Shown in pieces: positions 8,352 to 18,663 of a DNA stretch of 64,000 nt. This DNA is from Ignavibacteriales bacterium. GTDB taxonomy: Bacteria; Bacteroidota; Ignavibacteria; Ignavibacteriales; Melioribacteraceae. The stretch lies in contig JAPLFF010000003.1 of NCBI GenBank assembly GCA_026390775.1, forward strand, positions 124,001 through 188,000. The letters are read 5' to 3'. The notes below the pieces were generated by a model. The model was given only the letters and a program-made list of their open reading frames with translations, had not been told where the DNA came from and did no database searches. How positions within the stretch are numbered: position 1 is the stretch's first letter; each line of letters begins with the position of its first letter. The position numbers and the translations under genes are program-made.

Positions 8352-11300
8352 ATGAAGATTAATCGTCTTTTCACTAATGTAGGAAAAGATCCTCTTGAAT
8401 CAATTGAGTTTGTTAAGAGAACATCTGAAATAAAAAATCCGGACGGCTCAATTGTTTTTAGAATGGAAGATGTGTTTGTCCCCAAGGAGTGGTCGCAAGT
8501 TGCGACTGATGTTCTTGCGCAAAAATATTTTCGCAAAGCAGGTGTTCCAAAACTTTTAAGTAGATTAGATGAAAAAGGAATCCCTGCATGGTTACAACCT
8601 TCGGTTGCAGATAAGAAACTAGATGAACTTCCCGAAAAAGAAAGATATGGATCAGAAACAGATTCAAGACAAGTTTTTTATCGTCTTGCAGGAACATGGA
8701 CATATTGGGGATGGAAGGCAAAATATTTTGATAGCGAAGAAGATGCGAAAGCTTTTTACGATGAACATGTTTACATGTTGACAAATCAATTTGCCGCTCC
8801 TAACTCTCCGCAATGGTTCAACACTGGTTTACATTGGGCTTACGGTATTAATGGTCCGTCTCAAGGTCATTATTATGTAGATTACAAAACTGGTAAACTC
8901 ACTTCTTCTGAAGACGCATATACACATCCTCAACCCCACGCATGTTTTATTCAATCGGTCAGAGACGATCTTGTTAATGAAGGCGGCATAATGGATTTGT
9001 GGGTTCGTGAAGCACGTTTATTTAAGTACGGTTCTGGTACCGGAACAAACTTTTCCGAACTCAGAGGAATAAATGAACCGTTAAGCGGAGGTGGAAAATC
9101 TTCGGGATTGATGTCATTCTTAAAAATTGGTGATCGCTCTGCCGGTGCAATTAAGTCCGGCGGTACAACTCGCCGTGCAGCTAAAATGGTTACTCTCGAT
9201 ATTGACCATCCTGATATTCAAGAATTTATTAATTGGAAAGTAGTTGAAGAACAGAAAGTTGCCGCCTTGGTAACAGGTTCAAAAATCTTAAATCAACACC
9301 TTAACAATATTATTAAAGCTTGTTATGATGAACATCCCGAGAATGACCGCTTCAGTAAAAAAACAAATTTGAGATTACGCAAAGCAATCATTGAAGCGCG
9401 TAAATTAAATGTTCCGGAAAATTATATTGATCGCGTAATTAAACTAGCAAAGCTTGGATTTAGATCTATTGAAATCCCGGTTTATAATGAAGATTGGAAT
9501 TCAGAAGCATATACAACTGTATCGGGACAAAATTCAAATAATTCAGTCCGTGTGAATAATGGTTTTATGCAGGCAGTTTTAAACGATGATAATTGGAATT
9601 TGTATTGGAGAGTAGAAAAGAAAAAAGCAGAAAAAGATGGAAGAGAACCAAAACCTTGCAAAACACTTGGTGCAAAAGAACTTTGGGATGATATCGCTTA
9701 TGCAGCATGGGCAAGTGCAGATCCTGGACTTCAGTTCGATACAACTATAAATGAATGGCACACATGTCCGGAAAGCGGATCAATTCGTGCATCTAATCCT
9801 TGCAGCGAATATATGTTCTTGGATGATACCGCATGTAATCTTGCATCTCTTAATCTTGTAAAATTTTATAATGATGACACACAAAAATTTGATATTGAAG
9901 CTTACCGTCATGCAACAAGATTGTGGACTGTTGTTCTTGAGATAAGTGTTTTGATGGCACAATATCCTTCAAAAGAAATCGCACAAAAAAGTTACGAGTT
10001 CAGAACACTTGGTCTTGGTTATGCAAACCTTGGTTCATTATTGATGAGACAAGGTATTCCTTATGATAGTAAAGAATCTTCTGCGATCTGCGGAGCGCTC
10101 ACAGCAATTATGCACATGCGTGCTTATGCAACATCAGCAGAAATGTCAAAAGAGCTTGGCTCATTTCCGCGTTATCAAGAAAATTCAGAGGCTATGTTAA
10201 GAGTTATTCGGAATCACAAACGAGCTTCTCATAATGTTAAGAAAGATGAGTATGAAGGATTATCCATTTTGCCTGTTGGTATTAATCCGGAAAATTGTCC
10301 TTCAGATTTATTAAATGCTGCAAGAGAAGATTCTGATCTTGCTTTAGAGTTAGGAGAAAAGTACGGCTTCAGAAATGCACAAGTAACGGTAGTAGCTCCA
10401 ACCGGAACAATCGGATTAGTTATGGATTGCGATACTACCGGAATCGAACCTGATTTTGCTCTCGTTAAATTTAAAAAACTTGCCGGCGGAGGTTATTTCA
10501 AAATAATTAATCAATCAATTCCTCCTTCTTTAAAGAGATTAGGTTATAATGAAGATCAAAGCCGTGAAATAATTAAGTATGCAAAAGGTTCCGGGACACT
10601 TATCGGATGTCCTCATATTAATCATGAATCGCTCAAGGCAAAAGGATTCAGCGATGATGTACTGAATAAGATTGAAACTATTTTACCTTCTGTATTTGAA
10701 TTAAGTTTTGCATTCAATAAGTATACGCTTGGTGAAAAGTTTTTGAAAACTAATCTCAATATTACCGATGAACAAATGAACAATTTCAATTTTGATCTTC
10801 TTACAGAACTCGGATTTACAAAAGAAGAAATTGCATCGGCAAACGATTACGTTTGCGGAACAATGACTGTTGAAGGTTCGCCTTTCTTAAAACATGAACA
10901 CTATCCTGTATTTGATTGTGCTAATAAATGCGGGAAAAAAGGAATACGCTTTATTAAAACCGATGCACATATTAATATGATGGCAGCTGCTCAGCCATTT
11001 ATTTCCGGTGCAATATCCAAAACTATTAATCTTCCTAATAATGCTAGTATTGATGATATCAAATACGCTTACTTACAATCATGGAAACTTGGGACAAAAG
11101 CTAATGCACTTTATAGAGACGGTTCAAAACTTTCTCAACCTCTAAACAGCATGACCGATGAAGAAGTAGAAGACTTGATGGAGAAGAAAGAAGAAAATGA
11201 TATTATCAAGATTGCCGAAAGAATTATTCACAGATATATTGCTAAGAGAAGAAGATTACCGGATAGAAGAACTGGCTACACGCAAAAAGTAAAAATTAAC

Positions 11301-11912
11301 GGTCAAACCGTTTACATTAGAACAGGTGAATATGAAAACGGGCAGCTTGGCGAAGTATTTATAGACATGCACAAAGAGGGCGCTGCATTCAGAAGTTTAT
11401 TGAACTGCTTTGCAATTTCGATTTCTCTCGGATTACAACACGGTGTTCCCCTTGACGAATTTATTGATGCTTTTGTCTTCACACGATTCGAACCAAGCGG
11501 AGTATTAACAGGTCACAGCAGAATAAAAATGGCTACATCTGTAATTGATTTTATCTTCAGAGAATTGGCCGTTACATATCTCGGCAGAAATGATCTTGCT
11601 CATGTTGATGAATCAGAGATAATTAAAAAAATAGATCACCACTCTGTTGTAGAACCGGATTTTGAAAGTGAAGAAATTGTTAGTGAAAGAATGATCGAAT
11701 TAGATAATGCTAAAGATCTTGTGGATCGTTATCCAGGTGATACACCATCGGAACAAAAAGCTCATGCTATTACTCTTCATCAAAGTGTTATGAAAGCTCG
11801 GGAACGCGGTTACACTGGTGATATCTGTCCCGAATGCCAAAGTCTGACCATGGTTCGTAACGGTACTTGTTTGAAGTGTACAACTTGCGGTGCGACTACG
11901 GGATGTAGTTAA
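8352..11912 (+). CDS. nrdJ: Adenosylcobalamin-dependent (class II) ribonucleotide reductase
   Basis: Reduces ribonucleotides using a B12-generated thiyl radical, independent of oxygen. At 1186 residues it belongs to the long NrdJ type. Landmarks: [20 protein letters not shown] near the N-terminus, [14 protein letters not shown] (first active-site Cys region), [49 protein letters not shown] (radical/substrate Cys, Glu), [20 protein letters not shown], and a Cys-rich tail CPECQSL...[13 protein letters not shown] that probably re-reduces the active site. There is no N-terminal ATP-cone. The ATG follows TTGGAG. I looked for a cobalamin riboswitch in 8063-8351 and found none. Terminated at 11946-11972. 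Confidence 0.96.
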   Translation: MKINRLFTNVGKDPLESIEFVKRTSEIKNPDGSIVFRMEDVFVPKEWSQVATDVLAQKYFRKAGVPKLLSRLDEKGIPAWLQPSVADKKLDELPEKERYGSETDSRQVFYRLAGTWTYWGWKAKYFDSEEDAKAFYDEHVYMLTNQFAAPNSPQWFNTGLHWAYGINGPSQGHYYVDYKTGKLTSSEDAYTHPQPHACFIQSVRDDLVNEGGIMDLWVREARLFKYGSGTGTNFSELRGINEPLSGGGKSSGLMSFLKIGDRSAGAIKSGGTTRRAAKMVTLDIDHPDIQEFINWKVVEEQKVAALVTGSKILNQHLNNIIKACYDEHPENDRFSKKTNLRLRKAIIEARKLNVPENYIDRVIKLAKLGFRSIEIPVYNEDWNSEAYTTVSGQNSNNSVRVNNGFMQAVLNDDNWNLYWRVEKKKAEKDGREPKPCKTLGAKELWDDIAYAAWASADPGLQFDTTINEWHTCPESGSIRASNPCSEYMFLDDTACNLASLNLVKFYNDDTQKFDIEAYRHATRLWTVVLEISVLMAQYPSKEIAQKSYEFRTLGLGYANLGSLLMRQGIPYDSKESSAICGALTAIMHMRAYATSAEMSKELGSFPRYQENSEAMLRVIRNHKRASHNVKKDEYEGLSILPVGINPENCPSDLLNAAREDSDLALELGEKYGFRNAQVTVVAPTGTIGLVMDCDTTGIEPDFALVKFKKLAGGGYFKIINQSIPPSLKRLGYNEDQSREIIKYAKGSGTLIGCPHINHESLKAKGFSDDVLNKIETILPSVFELSFAFNKYTLGEKFLKTNLNITDEQMNNFNFDLLTELGFTKEEIASANDYVCGTMTVEGSPFLKHEHYPVFDCANKCGKKGIRFIKTDAHINMMAAAQPFISGAISKTINLPNNASIDDIKYAYLQSWKLGTKANALYRDGSKLSQPLNSMTDEEVEDLMEKKEENDIIKIAERIIHRYIAKRRRLPDRRTGYTQKVKINGQTVYIRTGEYENGQLGEVFIDMHKEGAAFRSLLNCFAISISLGLQHGVPLDEFIDAFVFTRFEPSGVLTGHSRIKMATSVIDFIFRELAVTYLGRNDLAHVDESEIIKKIDHHSVVEPDFESEEIVSERMIELDNAKDLVDRYPGDTPSEQKAHAITLHQSVMKARERGYTGDICPECQSLTMVRNGTCLKCTTCGATTGCS

Positions 11913-11945
11913 ATTTACAATTATTATACGTTTCTACTTAACAAG

Positions 11946-11972
11946 AAAGGGGCTAAAGCTTAGCCCCTTTTT
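11946..11972 (+). terminator. Intrinsic terminator of nrdJ
   Basis: AAAGGGGCTA, loop AAGCT, TAGCCCCTTT followed by TT: a 10-bp GC-rich stem 33 bases after the nrdJ stop. Confidence 0.85.
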
Positions 11973-12044
11973 CATTATATTAGAATTGTTATTCGTTGAC
12001 TTTTATAACTCAAAGGGATACATTTTCACCCTCATTTTTGAGCA

Positions 12045-12728
12045 ATGATTGCAGAAAATCTTAAAAAAATTGAAGACGAGATTACAGAATCTTGCATTAA
12101 ATGTAGTAGAAATCGTTCTGAAATAAGACTGATTGCGGTGAGTAAGACTCAGCCGATAGAAGTGATAAAAGAAGCTCTTAACGCTGGAATTAATGACTTA
12201 GGAGAAAATAAAGCTCAAGAACTTCGTGATAAATCGGAGCTGATAACAGGAGATTTTAACTGGCATTTTATCGGTCATCTTCAAACAAATAAAGTTAAAT
12301 ATGTTATTAAAGCGGCAGAATTTATTCATGCTGTAGATTCGATAAAGTTAGCGGAAGAGATAAATAGAAAATCAAAAGAGATAAATAAAAATCAGAAAGT
12401 TCTTCTTGAAATTAAAACTTCTGATGAAGCAACAAAATTTGGATTTGCAAACGAAAAAGAAATTTTTGAAGTAGCTCAGTTTTGTAAGAACAGTTCTAAT
12501 TTGAATTTAGTTGGTTTGATGACTATGGCGCCGTTTACCGATGATGAGAGTGTGATCAGAAATTGTTTTATTCAATTGCGCAGACTAAAAGAGAAACTAA
12601 ATAAAAATGGATTTGCTCTTTCTGAACTTTCTATGGGAATGACAAACGATTACACAATTGCAATTGAAGAAGGAGCTACCATGTTGAGAATTGGAACTGC
12701 AATTTTTGGTGATAGAATTTATAAATAA
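12045..12728 (+). CDS. YggS/PLPBP family PLP-binding protein
   Basis: A 227-residue single-domain TIM-barrel PLP protein of the YggS family, involved in PLP homeostasis without enzyme activity. The PLP lysine lies in IRLIAVSKTQPIEVI; NDLGENKAQEL, FNWHFIGHLQTNKVKYV, GLMTMAPF and the C-terminal LSMGMTNDYTIAIEEGATMLRIGTAIFG are all standard. It opens the long 12-20 kb plus-strand cluster; next to division genes, as here before a DivIVA-like gene, is the usual context in many bacteria. The ribosome site is weak. Confidence 0.93.
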   Translation: MIAENLKKIEDEITESCIKCSRNRSEIRLIAVSKTQPIEVIKEALNAGINDLGENKAQELRDKSELITGDFNWHFIGHLQTNKVKYVIKAAEFIHAVDSIKLAEEINRKSKEINKNQKVLLEIKTSDEATKFGFANEKEIFEVAQFCKNSSNLNLVGLMTMAPFTDDESVIRNCFIQLRRLKEKLNKNGFALSELSMGMTNDYTIAIEEGATMLRIGTAIFGDRIYK

Positions 12729-12740
12729 CGCGGGAATAAA

Positions 12741-13289
12741 ATGAAATTCACCCCGTTTGGAATAAAAAATCAAGAGTTCAACAAAAGCGTCCGCGGTTAC
12801 GACCGTGACGAGGTAAATAATTTCCTTGAACGGTTATCGGATGAATTTGAACAGCTGCAAAATGAAAATGAAAAACTGAAGAATGAACTCGATCACCAGG
12901 AAGAACAATTAAAAGAGTTCAAAAGAATTGAAAAAAATCTTCAGCAAGCAATGTTGAATCAAACAGAATCAACATCTAAAACTGTAGATTCTGCAAAGAA
13001 ACAAACTGCTCTGATGGTAAAAGAAGCGGAACTCAAATCCGCACAAATAATTGAAAAAGCAAAAGAGAGTGCTAATTCTGTGCGCGATTCTGTTTTGAAA
13101 CTCCGCGAAGAAAGAAAATTATTAATTGCCCGTATCAAAGCATTGATTGATTCTCAATCAAGTTTACTTGAGATGAATGTTCAGAACATAGATACACGTC
13201 CTAAGAAAAAAGAAATTGCTAAAGAACAGACAAATCAAGAAGAACAAAGCGATATAAATGTTGATGATATTTTGGAGAAACTTTTATGA
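12741..13289 (+). CDS. DivIVA-domain protein
   Basis: A 182-residue cytoplasmic protein. Residues 1-35 form the DivIVA membrane-curvature lipid-binding domain (TPFGIKNQEFNKSVRGYDRD, then EVNNFLERL); residues 35-135 are a long heptad coiled coil with the recurrent Ala/Glu pattern MVKEAELKSAQIIEKAKESA. The tail is charged and ends VDDILEKLL. DivIVA-type proteins mark poles or the septum and recruit partners; the partner here is unknown. It overlaps the next gene by four bases (ATGA) and follows yggS by 12 bases. Confidence 0.88.
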   Translation: MKFTPFGIKNQEFNKSVRGYDRDEVNNFLERLSDEFEQLQNENEKLKNELDHQEEQLKEFKRIEKNLQQAMLNQTESTSKTVDSAKKQTALMVKEAELKSAQIIEKAKESANSVRDSVLKLREERKLLIARIKALIDSQSSLLEMNVQNIDTRPKKKEIAKEQTNQEEQSDINVDDILEKLL

Positions 13290-14107
13290 GCACTCTTACT
13301 GAAATGATTAATGAAACATTAGAAGTCATCAGAAAGAAGACAGATAAAAATTATGAAGTTGGAATTATACTTGGTACCGGACTCGGCGGATTAGTTAAAG
13401 ATATTTCTGTTGAACATGAAATTGATTATTCCGATTTACCGCATTTTCCCCTTTCTACTGTTGAATCACATCAAGGTAAATTAATCTTTGGAAAGATCGG
13501 CGGCAAGAATGTTGTTGCGATGCAAGGTAGATTTCATTTCTACGAAGGATACACGATGCAGCAAATTACGTATCCTGTACGTGTTATGAAATTTCTTGGT
13601 GTTAAAAATTTATTAGTCTCAAATGCTTGCGGAGGAATGAACCCGATCTACCAACGCGGAGATATTATGCTGATGATTGATCATATTAATCTGCTGGGTG
13701 ATAATCCGCTAGTCGGAAAAAATGAAAATGATTTAGGTCCGCGTTTTCCAGATATGAGCGAACCGTATAATTTAGAGTTGATAAAGTTGGCTGAACAAGT
13801 TGCGCTTGAAAATAAAGTTAAAGTTCAGAAAGGTGTTTATGTTGCCGTGCCGGGACCAAACCTTGAGACAAAAGCCGAATATAGATTTTTACGTGCTATT
13901 GGAGCCGATGTTGTTGGAATGTCAACCATTCCGGAAAATATAGTAGCTAATCATATGGGCATGAAAGTTCTTGGTTTAAGTATTATAACTGATGAATGTT
14001 TTCCGGATGCTTTAAAACCGGCAAAGGTTGAAGAAATTATAGCAGCGGCTATGGCTGCTGAACCAAAGATGACTTTGATAATGAAAGAGGTTATAAAAAA
14101 ACTGTGA
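13286..14107 (+). CDS. punA: Purine-nucleoside phosphorylase (PNP I, trimeric type)
   Basis: Phosphorolyses inosine/guanosine to base and ribose-1-phosphate in the purine salvage pathway. Its 273 residues match the trimeric PNP family: phosphate loop LGTGLGGLV, ESHQGKLIFGKIGGK, MQGRFHFYEGY, SNACGGMNP, PGPNLETKAEYRFLRAIGAD and GMSTIPENIVANHMGMK with the base-binding SIITDE. ATG overlaps the divIVA-like stop, and its TGA overlaps the GTG start of the following membrane protein, so translation of the three is likely coupled. Confidence 0.95.
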   Translation: MSTLTEMINETLEVIRKKTDKNYEVGIILGTGLGGLVKDISVEHEIDYSDLPHFPLSTVESHQGKLIFGKIGGKNVVAMQGRFHFYEGYTMQQITYPVRVMKFLGVKNLLVSNACGGMNPIYQRGDIMLMIDHINLLGDNPLVGKNENDLGPRFPDMSEPYNLELIKLAEQVALENKVKVQKGVYVAVPGPNLETKAEYRFLRAIGADVVGMSTIPENIVANHMGMKVLGLSIITDECFPDALKPAKVEEIIAAAMAAEPKMTLIMKEVIKKL

Positions 14108-14721
14108 TAGAGAAAAAACCAATTTATTATGCCACACCGGGATTGCTTGCAGTTATTATTTTTGCATCCAACTTTTTAAGCACAGATCTATTTAAAGCCG
14201 GCTATCAGAATTTTTCCGTCTGGTTTGTTCTTTCTGTTTTTTCATTTGCATGCGGCTGGTTGATAAATAAAACGCTTGGTTACAATCATGGCGGGAAAGT
14301 TGTATTTGCAGTTATAGTTGCCTCGGTGTTTGTGAGTATTTTACTCGTATCAATATTTAGCGAGTATTTTGGAATGAGTAATCTTCTTGTTGAGAACATG
14401 ATCTTATATGTTCTTCGAAATATAATGCTTGGAGCTATTGCATTTTTTGGTATGGCTCTGTCGGAAGTAATACTTCTGCAGAAAGAAGGGGACAAGGGAA
14501 AATCAAAAGAAGATGATACAAAAAAAATATTAATTGCCGCTCAACGTGAAGCTCAGATAATAGTTGAAGAATCAAAATTGAAAGCAGATAAATTGCTTTA
14601 TCACGCTCAACAAAGTGTTGATGATATGGTTGAGAGAAAAACTCAAATTGAAAGAAGACTGAAAGAATTTCTTTCTGCCGAGAAAGAATTAATAAAGAAA
14701 TACGAATCAGAAGAAGAGTAA
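14104..14721 (+). CDS. Four-helix membrane protein with DivIVA-like coiled-coil tail
   Basis: A 205-residue protein I cannot name. Four hydrophobic segments (about residues 10-27, 37-55, 64-86, 97-120) are followed by a cytoplasmic tail, DTKKILIAAQREAQIIVEES, which continues as a charged coiled coil to the end. That tail resembles the Ala/Glu coiled coil of DivIVA proteins and ATP-synthase b subunits. The start is GTG overlapping the punA stop (GTGA). Sitting three genes from a DivIVA-like protein, it could be its membrane partner; this is inference from composition and position only. Confidence 0.75.
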   Translation: MIEKKPIYYATPGLLAVIIFASNFLSTDLFKAGYQNFSVWFVLSVFSFACGWLINKTLGYNHGGKVVFAVIVASVFVSILLVSIFSEYFGMSNLLVENMILYVLRNIMLGAIAFFGMALSEVILLQKEGDKGKSKEDDTKKILIAAQREAQIIVEESKLKADKLLYHAQQSVDDMVERKTQIERRLKEFLSAEKELIKKYESEEE

Positions 14722-14722
14722 A

Positions 14723-14747
14723 CGCCCAACCCAACCTTCTCCAAGAG
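14723..14747 (-). repeat. Short dispersed repeat (TTGGG-type), minus orientation
   Basis: Read on the minus strand, this stretch is CTCTTGGAGAAGGTTGGGTT followed by GGGCG, closely matching 63623-63648 (CTTTGGGAAGAGTTGGGATG then GAC) on the plus strand. Both sit just after a stop codon. It looks like a small interspersed element rather than a gene or terminator. Confidence 0.4.
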
Positions 14748-14805
14748 TAGGCATTTTATAAATGGGATATAGATAAATTTTTAAATTCATTTTTAGAGTT
14801 AATAA

Positions 14806-17800
14806 ATGTTCAAACGGTTTGATGAAAAAATAAACTATCCAAAGATCGAAGAAGAAGTACTTAAGTTTTGGCAAGAGAACCAGATTTTTGAAAAAAGTAT
14901 TTCATCACGTCCTAAATCAAAACCATTTACTTTTTATGAAGGACCTCCAACTGTAAACGGCAAACCGGGGATTCATCACGTAATGGCAAGAGCCTTAAAA
15001 GATTTAGTCTGCCGTTATAAAACTTTGAAAGGATATCAAGTTCATCGTAAAGCAGGATGGGATACACACGGCCTTCCAATTGAAATTGCCCTAGAAAAAG
15101 AACTCAACTTCACTCAGAAATCAGATATAGAAAAATATGGTGTTGCCGCATTCAATCAGAAAGCAAAAGATCTTGTATATCAACATATTGAAATGAAAGA
15201 AGGCTGGCGTACATTAACCGAACGGATGGGTTACTGGGTTAATCTCAACGATCCGTATATCACTTGTACAAATGAATATATTGAATCCGTATGGTGGGCG
15301 CTTTCGGAATATTTTAAGAAGGGATTAATCTATAAAGGATTTAAAATCGTTCCTCAATGCCCTCATTGCGAAACTCCTTTATCATCACATGAACTTGCTC
15401 TTGGTTACGATGATGTGCAAGATCCGAACGTTTTTGTAAAATTTAAATTGCAGAATGAAGATGCATCAATTCTTGTTTGGACAACAACACCTTGGACTTT
15501 AATTTCAAATGTTGCTTTAGCTGTAGGTAAAGATATTGATTATGTAAAAATAAAAACAGAAAAACATGGAATCTTGTATTTAGCAGAAGCACGCTTATCT
15601 GTAATAAAAGAAGAGTATCAATTAATTTCTAAGTTAAAAGGAAAAGATCTTTTAGATAAAAATTATGAACCGCTCTACTCTTACGTCCCAGTTGAACAGA
15701 GAGCTTGGTATGTAATTGCCGGAGATTTTGTAAGTACGGAAGATGGAACCGGAGTAGTTCATATAGCTCCTGCATTCGGTGCTGATGATTATGAAATTTC
15801 AAAAAAATATAATTTACCGTTTGTTCAGCCTGTTACTAAGGGTGGAAGATTTACAGATGAAGTAACAGATTTTGCTGGACGACTTGTTAAGACAATTCAA
15901 TTTGAAACCCATGAAGAAAAAGGTGTTGATCCGGATATCATCCGCAATTTGAAAGAACGCGGATTAATTTATAAAGCGGGTAATGATTATACGCACTCGT
16001 ATCCGCACTGTTGGCGTTGTGATAATCCGTTAATCTACTACGCAAGAGATAGCTGGTATATCCGTACTACCGACGTTGCAAAACGAATGATAGAATTGAA
16101 TAAAACAATTAATTGGTATCCGCCCGAAGTTGGTTCCGGTCGCTTTGGTAATTGGCTTGAAGAAAATAAAGATTGGTCACTATCTCGCGATAGATATTGG
16201 GGAACACCACTTCCGATTTGGTTAAATGATGATGGTGATATGATTGTTGTTGGTTCAATTTCTGAATTGAAAGAAGGATTTATTGAACGGGATGGGAAAC
16301 GAATTTCAGTTAAGGATTTACAAGCTGATGAGATTGATCTGCATAAACCTTTTGTAGATGAAGTAAAATTTGAACGGAACGGAAAGATTTATAAACGTAC
16401 TCCTGAACTAATTGATGTTTGGTTCGATAGCGGTGCAATGCCGTTCGCACAATATCATTACCCGTTCGAGAATCAAGAATATTTTAAGGAAAACTATCCG
16501 GCAGATTTTATTTGCGAGGGCATAGATCAAACACGCGGCTGGTTTTATACTCTTCATGCAATCGGAACAATGTTATTCGACAGCATCTCGTACAAAAATT
16601 TGATCGTTAACGAATTAGTCCTTGATAAAGCAGGACTGAAGATGTCGAAATCGCGTGGCAATACAGTTGATCCATTTTCTCTTTTTGAAAAATATGGTGC
16701 AGATGCAACAAGATGGTATTTAGTTACTACCAGTCCCCCGTGGAAACCAACTTTGTTTGATGAAGAAGGAATAGCTGAAGTCCAGAGAAAATTTTTCGGG
16801 ACTTTAATCAACACATACAATTTCTTTGTCCTTTATGCCAATGTAGATAAATTTAATTTTTCCGAAAAAGTTATTCCATATAAGGAAAGATCGGAAATAG
16901 ACCGCTGGATAATTTCTAAACTTAATTCTGTTGTAAAAGAATATGATGAGTTAATGATTAATTACGATGTTACAAAAGCTGCAAGATTAGTTTCCAATTT
17001 TACAATTGATCAGCTTTCAAACTGGTATGTACGCAGAAGCAGAAGACGTTTCTGGAAATCTGAAATGAATAAAAATAAATTCTCTGCGTATCAAACTCTT
17101 TATGAATGTTTGGTGACGATCGCAAAATTAACTTCACCGTTTGCGCCTTTCATTGCAGAAGAATTGTATCAAAACTTAAACAAGGCAACAAAAAAAGAGA
17201 AGTATGAATCAGTACATTTAACTGATTATCCGGAGATTACTTATTCCGAACCTAAACTTGAAGTGAAGATGGATATTGCTCAGCGGATCGTATCTTTAAC
17301 AAGATCAATCAGAGCTAAAAACGAGTTAAAGGTTCGTCAGCCGTTAAGTTTGATGATGGTTCATGTTCAACCTGAAGAAATAGATCATGTTCTTGAAATG
17401 AAAGATATTATTCTTGAAGAAGTAAACATCAAAGAATTAAAATTTGTAGATGAAGATGCCAACTTTGTTCAGAAAACCGTAAAGCTGAATTTTAAGGTAG
17501 TCGGTAAAAAATATAAAGAGCATGTTAAAACATTACAGGAATATGTTAAGACACTTTCGAATAAACAAATTGATGATCTTGAACAAAACAAACAGATAGA
17601 TACACCGGTTCAAGGATTATTATTGAGTCGTGAAGATGTTGAAATATTTGCAAGCGGTATAGAGGGATGGATAGTTGTAAGTGAAGGTAATATTACGGTT
17701 GCTGTTGATACCCATGTGAATGCAGAATTAATAGCTGAAGGATATGCAAGAGAATTTGTTAATCGTGTTCAGAACATGAGAAAAGATGCCGGCTTTGATG

Positions 17801-17994
17801 TGATTGACCGTATCAGTGTGTCATTTAAAAGTGAACAAAAAATGGTTGATTATGTATCCAAATTTTCTGATTATATTTCAAGTGAAGTACTGGCTGATTC
17901 TCTCGAATCAAAAAATAATATTGTAGGTTTCAAACAAGAATTTAAAATAGGCGATTATGATTGTACGATTGTGATCGTTAAGATAAAGAATTAA
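14806..17994 (+). CDS. ileS: Isoleucyl-tRNA synthetase, type 2
   Basis: Charges tRNA-Ile. At 1062 residues it is the longer, eukaryote-like type: the HIGH motif reads PPTVNGKPGIHHVMARALKD and the KMSKS loop is AGLKMSKSRGN. Zinc-type cysteine pairs are visible in CPHCETPLS and CWRCDNPLI. The editing (CP1) region contains TTTPWTLISNVALAVG and GTGVVHIAPAFGADDYE. The C-terminal anticodon-binding part has WYVRRSRRRFW. Family knowledge links type 2 enzymes to low mupirocin sensitivity. No T-box leader is seen in the short upstream gap. It is followed after 20 bases by the DksA-like gene. Confidence 0.96.
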   Translation: MFKRFDEKINYPKIEEEVLKFWQENQIFEKSISSRPKSKPFTFYEGPPTVNGKPGIHHVMARALKDLVCRYKTLKGYQVHRKAGWDTHGLPIEIALEKELNFTQKSDIEKYGVAAFNQKAKDLVYQHIEMKEGWRTLTERMGYWVNLNDPYITCTNEYIESVWWALSEYFKKGLIYKGFKIVPQCPHCETPLSSHELALGYDDVQDPNVFVKFKLQNEDASILVWTTTPWTLISNVALAVGKDIDYVKIKTEKHGILYLAEARLSVIKEEYQLISKLKGKDLLDKNYEPLYSYVPVEQRAWYVIAGDFVSTEDGTGVVHIAPAFGADDYEISKKYNLPFVQPVTKGGRFTDEVTDFAGRLVKTIQFETHEEKGVDPDIIRNLKERGLIYKAGNDYTHSYPHCWRCDNPLIYYARDSWYIRTTDVAKRMIELNKTINWYPPEVGSGRFGNWLEENKDWSLSRDRYWGTPLPIWLNDDGDMIVVGSISELKEGFIERDGKRISVKDLQADEIDLHKPFVDEVKFERNGKIYKRTPELIDVWFDSGAMPFAQYHYPFENQEYFKENYPADFICEGIDQTRGWFYTLHAIGTMLFDSISYKNLIVNELVLDKAGLKMSKSRGNTVDPFSLFEKYGADATRWYLVTTSPPWKPTLFDEEGIAEVQRKFFGTLINTYNFFVLYANVDKFNFSEKVIPYKERSEIDRWIISKLNSVVKEYDELMINYDVTKAARLVSNFTIDQLSNWYVRRSRRRFWKSEMNKNKFSAYQTLYECLVTIAKLTSPFAPFIAEELYQNLNKATKKEKYESVHLTDYPEITYSEPKLEVKMDIAQRIVSLTRSIRAKNELKVRQPLSLMMVHVQPEEIDHVLEMKDIILEEVNIKELKFVDEDANFVQKTVKLNFKVVGKKYKEHVKTLQEYVKTLSNKQIDDLEQNKQIDTPVQGLLLSREDVEIFASGIEGWIVVSEGNITVAVDTHVNAELIAEGYAREFVNRVQNMRKDAGFDVIDRISVSFKSEQKMVDYVSKFSDYISSEVLADSLESKNNIVGFKQEFKIGDYDCTIVIVKIKN

Positions 17995-18014
17995 ATAGGT
18001 AAACGGAGGCACTA

Positions 18015-18635
18015 ATGACTACTAAAAAGATTAATAAAAAAACCGCAAAAAAATCCACCGCTAAAAAGAAATCAATTAAAAAGCCGGTGAGAAAACTAAA
18101 GAAAATAAATAAGGTGAAATCTGCTAAACCAAAAACAGCACTTAAAAAGAAATTGAAAGTTCAGAAAGTATCCAAATCTCGTAAACATGTGGAAGTTATT
18201 TCCCCAACAAAAAAAGTTAGAAAGATTCAGGGTTATTCAAAAAAAGATTTAGAAGAGTTTAAGAAAATAATTTTTGATAAGAGAAATGAGATCATTGAAC
18301 AACTGCAATCGCTGAAAGACCAAATGATGGATCCAACTACTGGTCAATATGTAAATGAAAGTTCACCCTACTCACTGCATATGGCTGAACAAGGAACTGA
18401 CGCGATGGAACGAGAAAAACTTTATTTGTGGGCGCAGAGAGAAAATAAATTTCTTGGTTATTTAGATGACGCACTTCAACGTATTGATAATGGAACATAT
18501 GGGATCTGCATTGAATGTATTGATGAACCGCAGAATCTTTGTCCGACATGTCCGCTTATACCGAAAGACAGACTTGTAGCGGTGCCGCATACTCAGCACT
18601 GTTTGCAAGTAAAGCAAAAAATGAAATCAATGTAA
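18015..18635 (+). CDS. TraR/DksA-type zinc-finger protein with lysine-rich N-terminal tail
   Basis: A 206-residue protein in two parts. Residues 1-72 are extremely basic (runs of KKINKKTAKKS and AKKKSIKKP), like histone H1 tails. Residues 75-206 are a DksA/TraR domain: YSKKDLEEFKKIIFDKRNEI coiled coil, a central helix pair, and the finger CIECIDEPQNLCPTCPLIPK then RLVAVPHTQHC. The Cys spacing is expanded relative to CxxC-x17-CxxC of DksA. DksA-like proteins bind the RNA-polymerase secondary channel; the tail may add DNA or RNA affinity. Start follows GGAGGC. The position before lspA is common in this phylum. Confidence 0.87.
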   Translation: MTTKKINKKTAKKSTAKKKSIKKPVRKLKKINKVKSAKPKTALKKKLKVQKVSKSRKHVEVISPTKKVRKIQGYSKKDLEEFKKIIFDKRNEIIEQLQSLKDQMMDPTTGQYVNESSPYSLHMAEQGTDAMEREKLYLWAQRENKFLGYLDDALQRIDNGTYGICIECIDEPQNLCPTCPLIPKDRLVAVPHTQHCLQVKQKMKSM

Positions 18636-18663
18636 AATCACTTTTCAGAAAATAGGAATTGTC

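Noticed and set aside
8488-8507. Palindrome AGTGGTCGCAAGTTGCGACT inside nrdJ, resembling the hairpin at 6489
   Set aside because: It encodes WSQVAT, which is conserved wording at this place in NrdJ proteins, so the match to the hairpin is probably coincidence.
14722-14805. Possible T-box leader before ileS
   Set aside because: The gap is only 84 bases and holds neither a T-box core nor a terminator hairpin.
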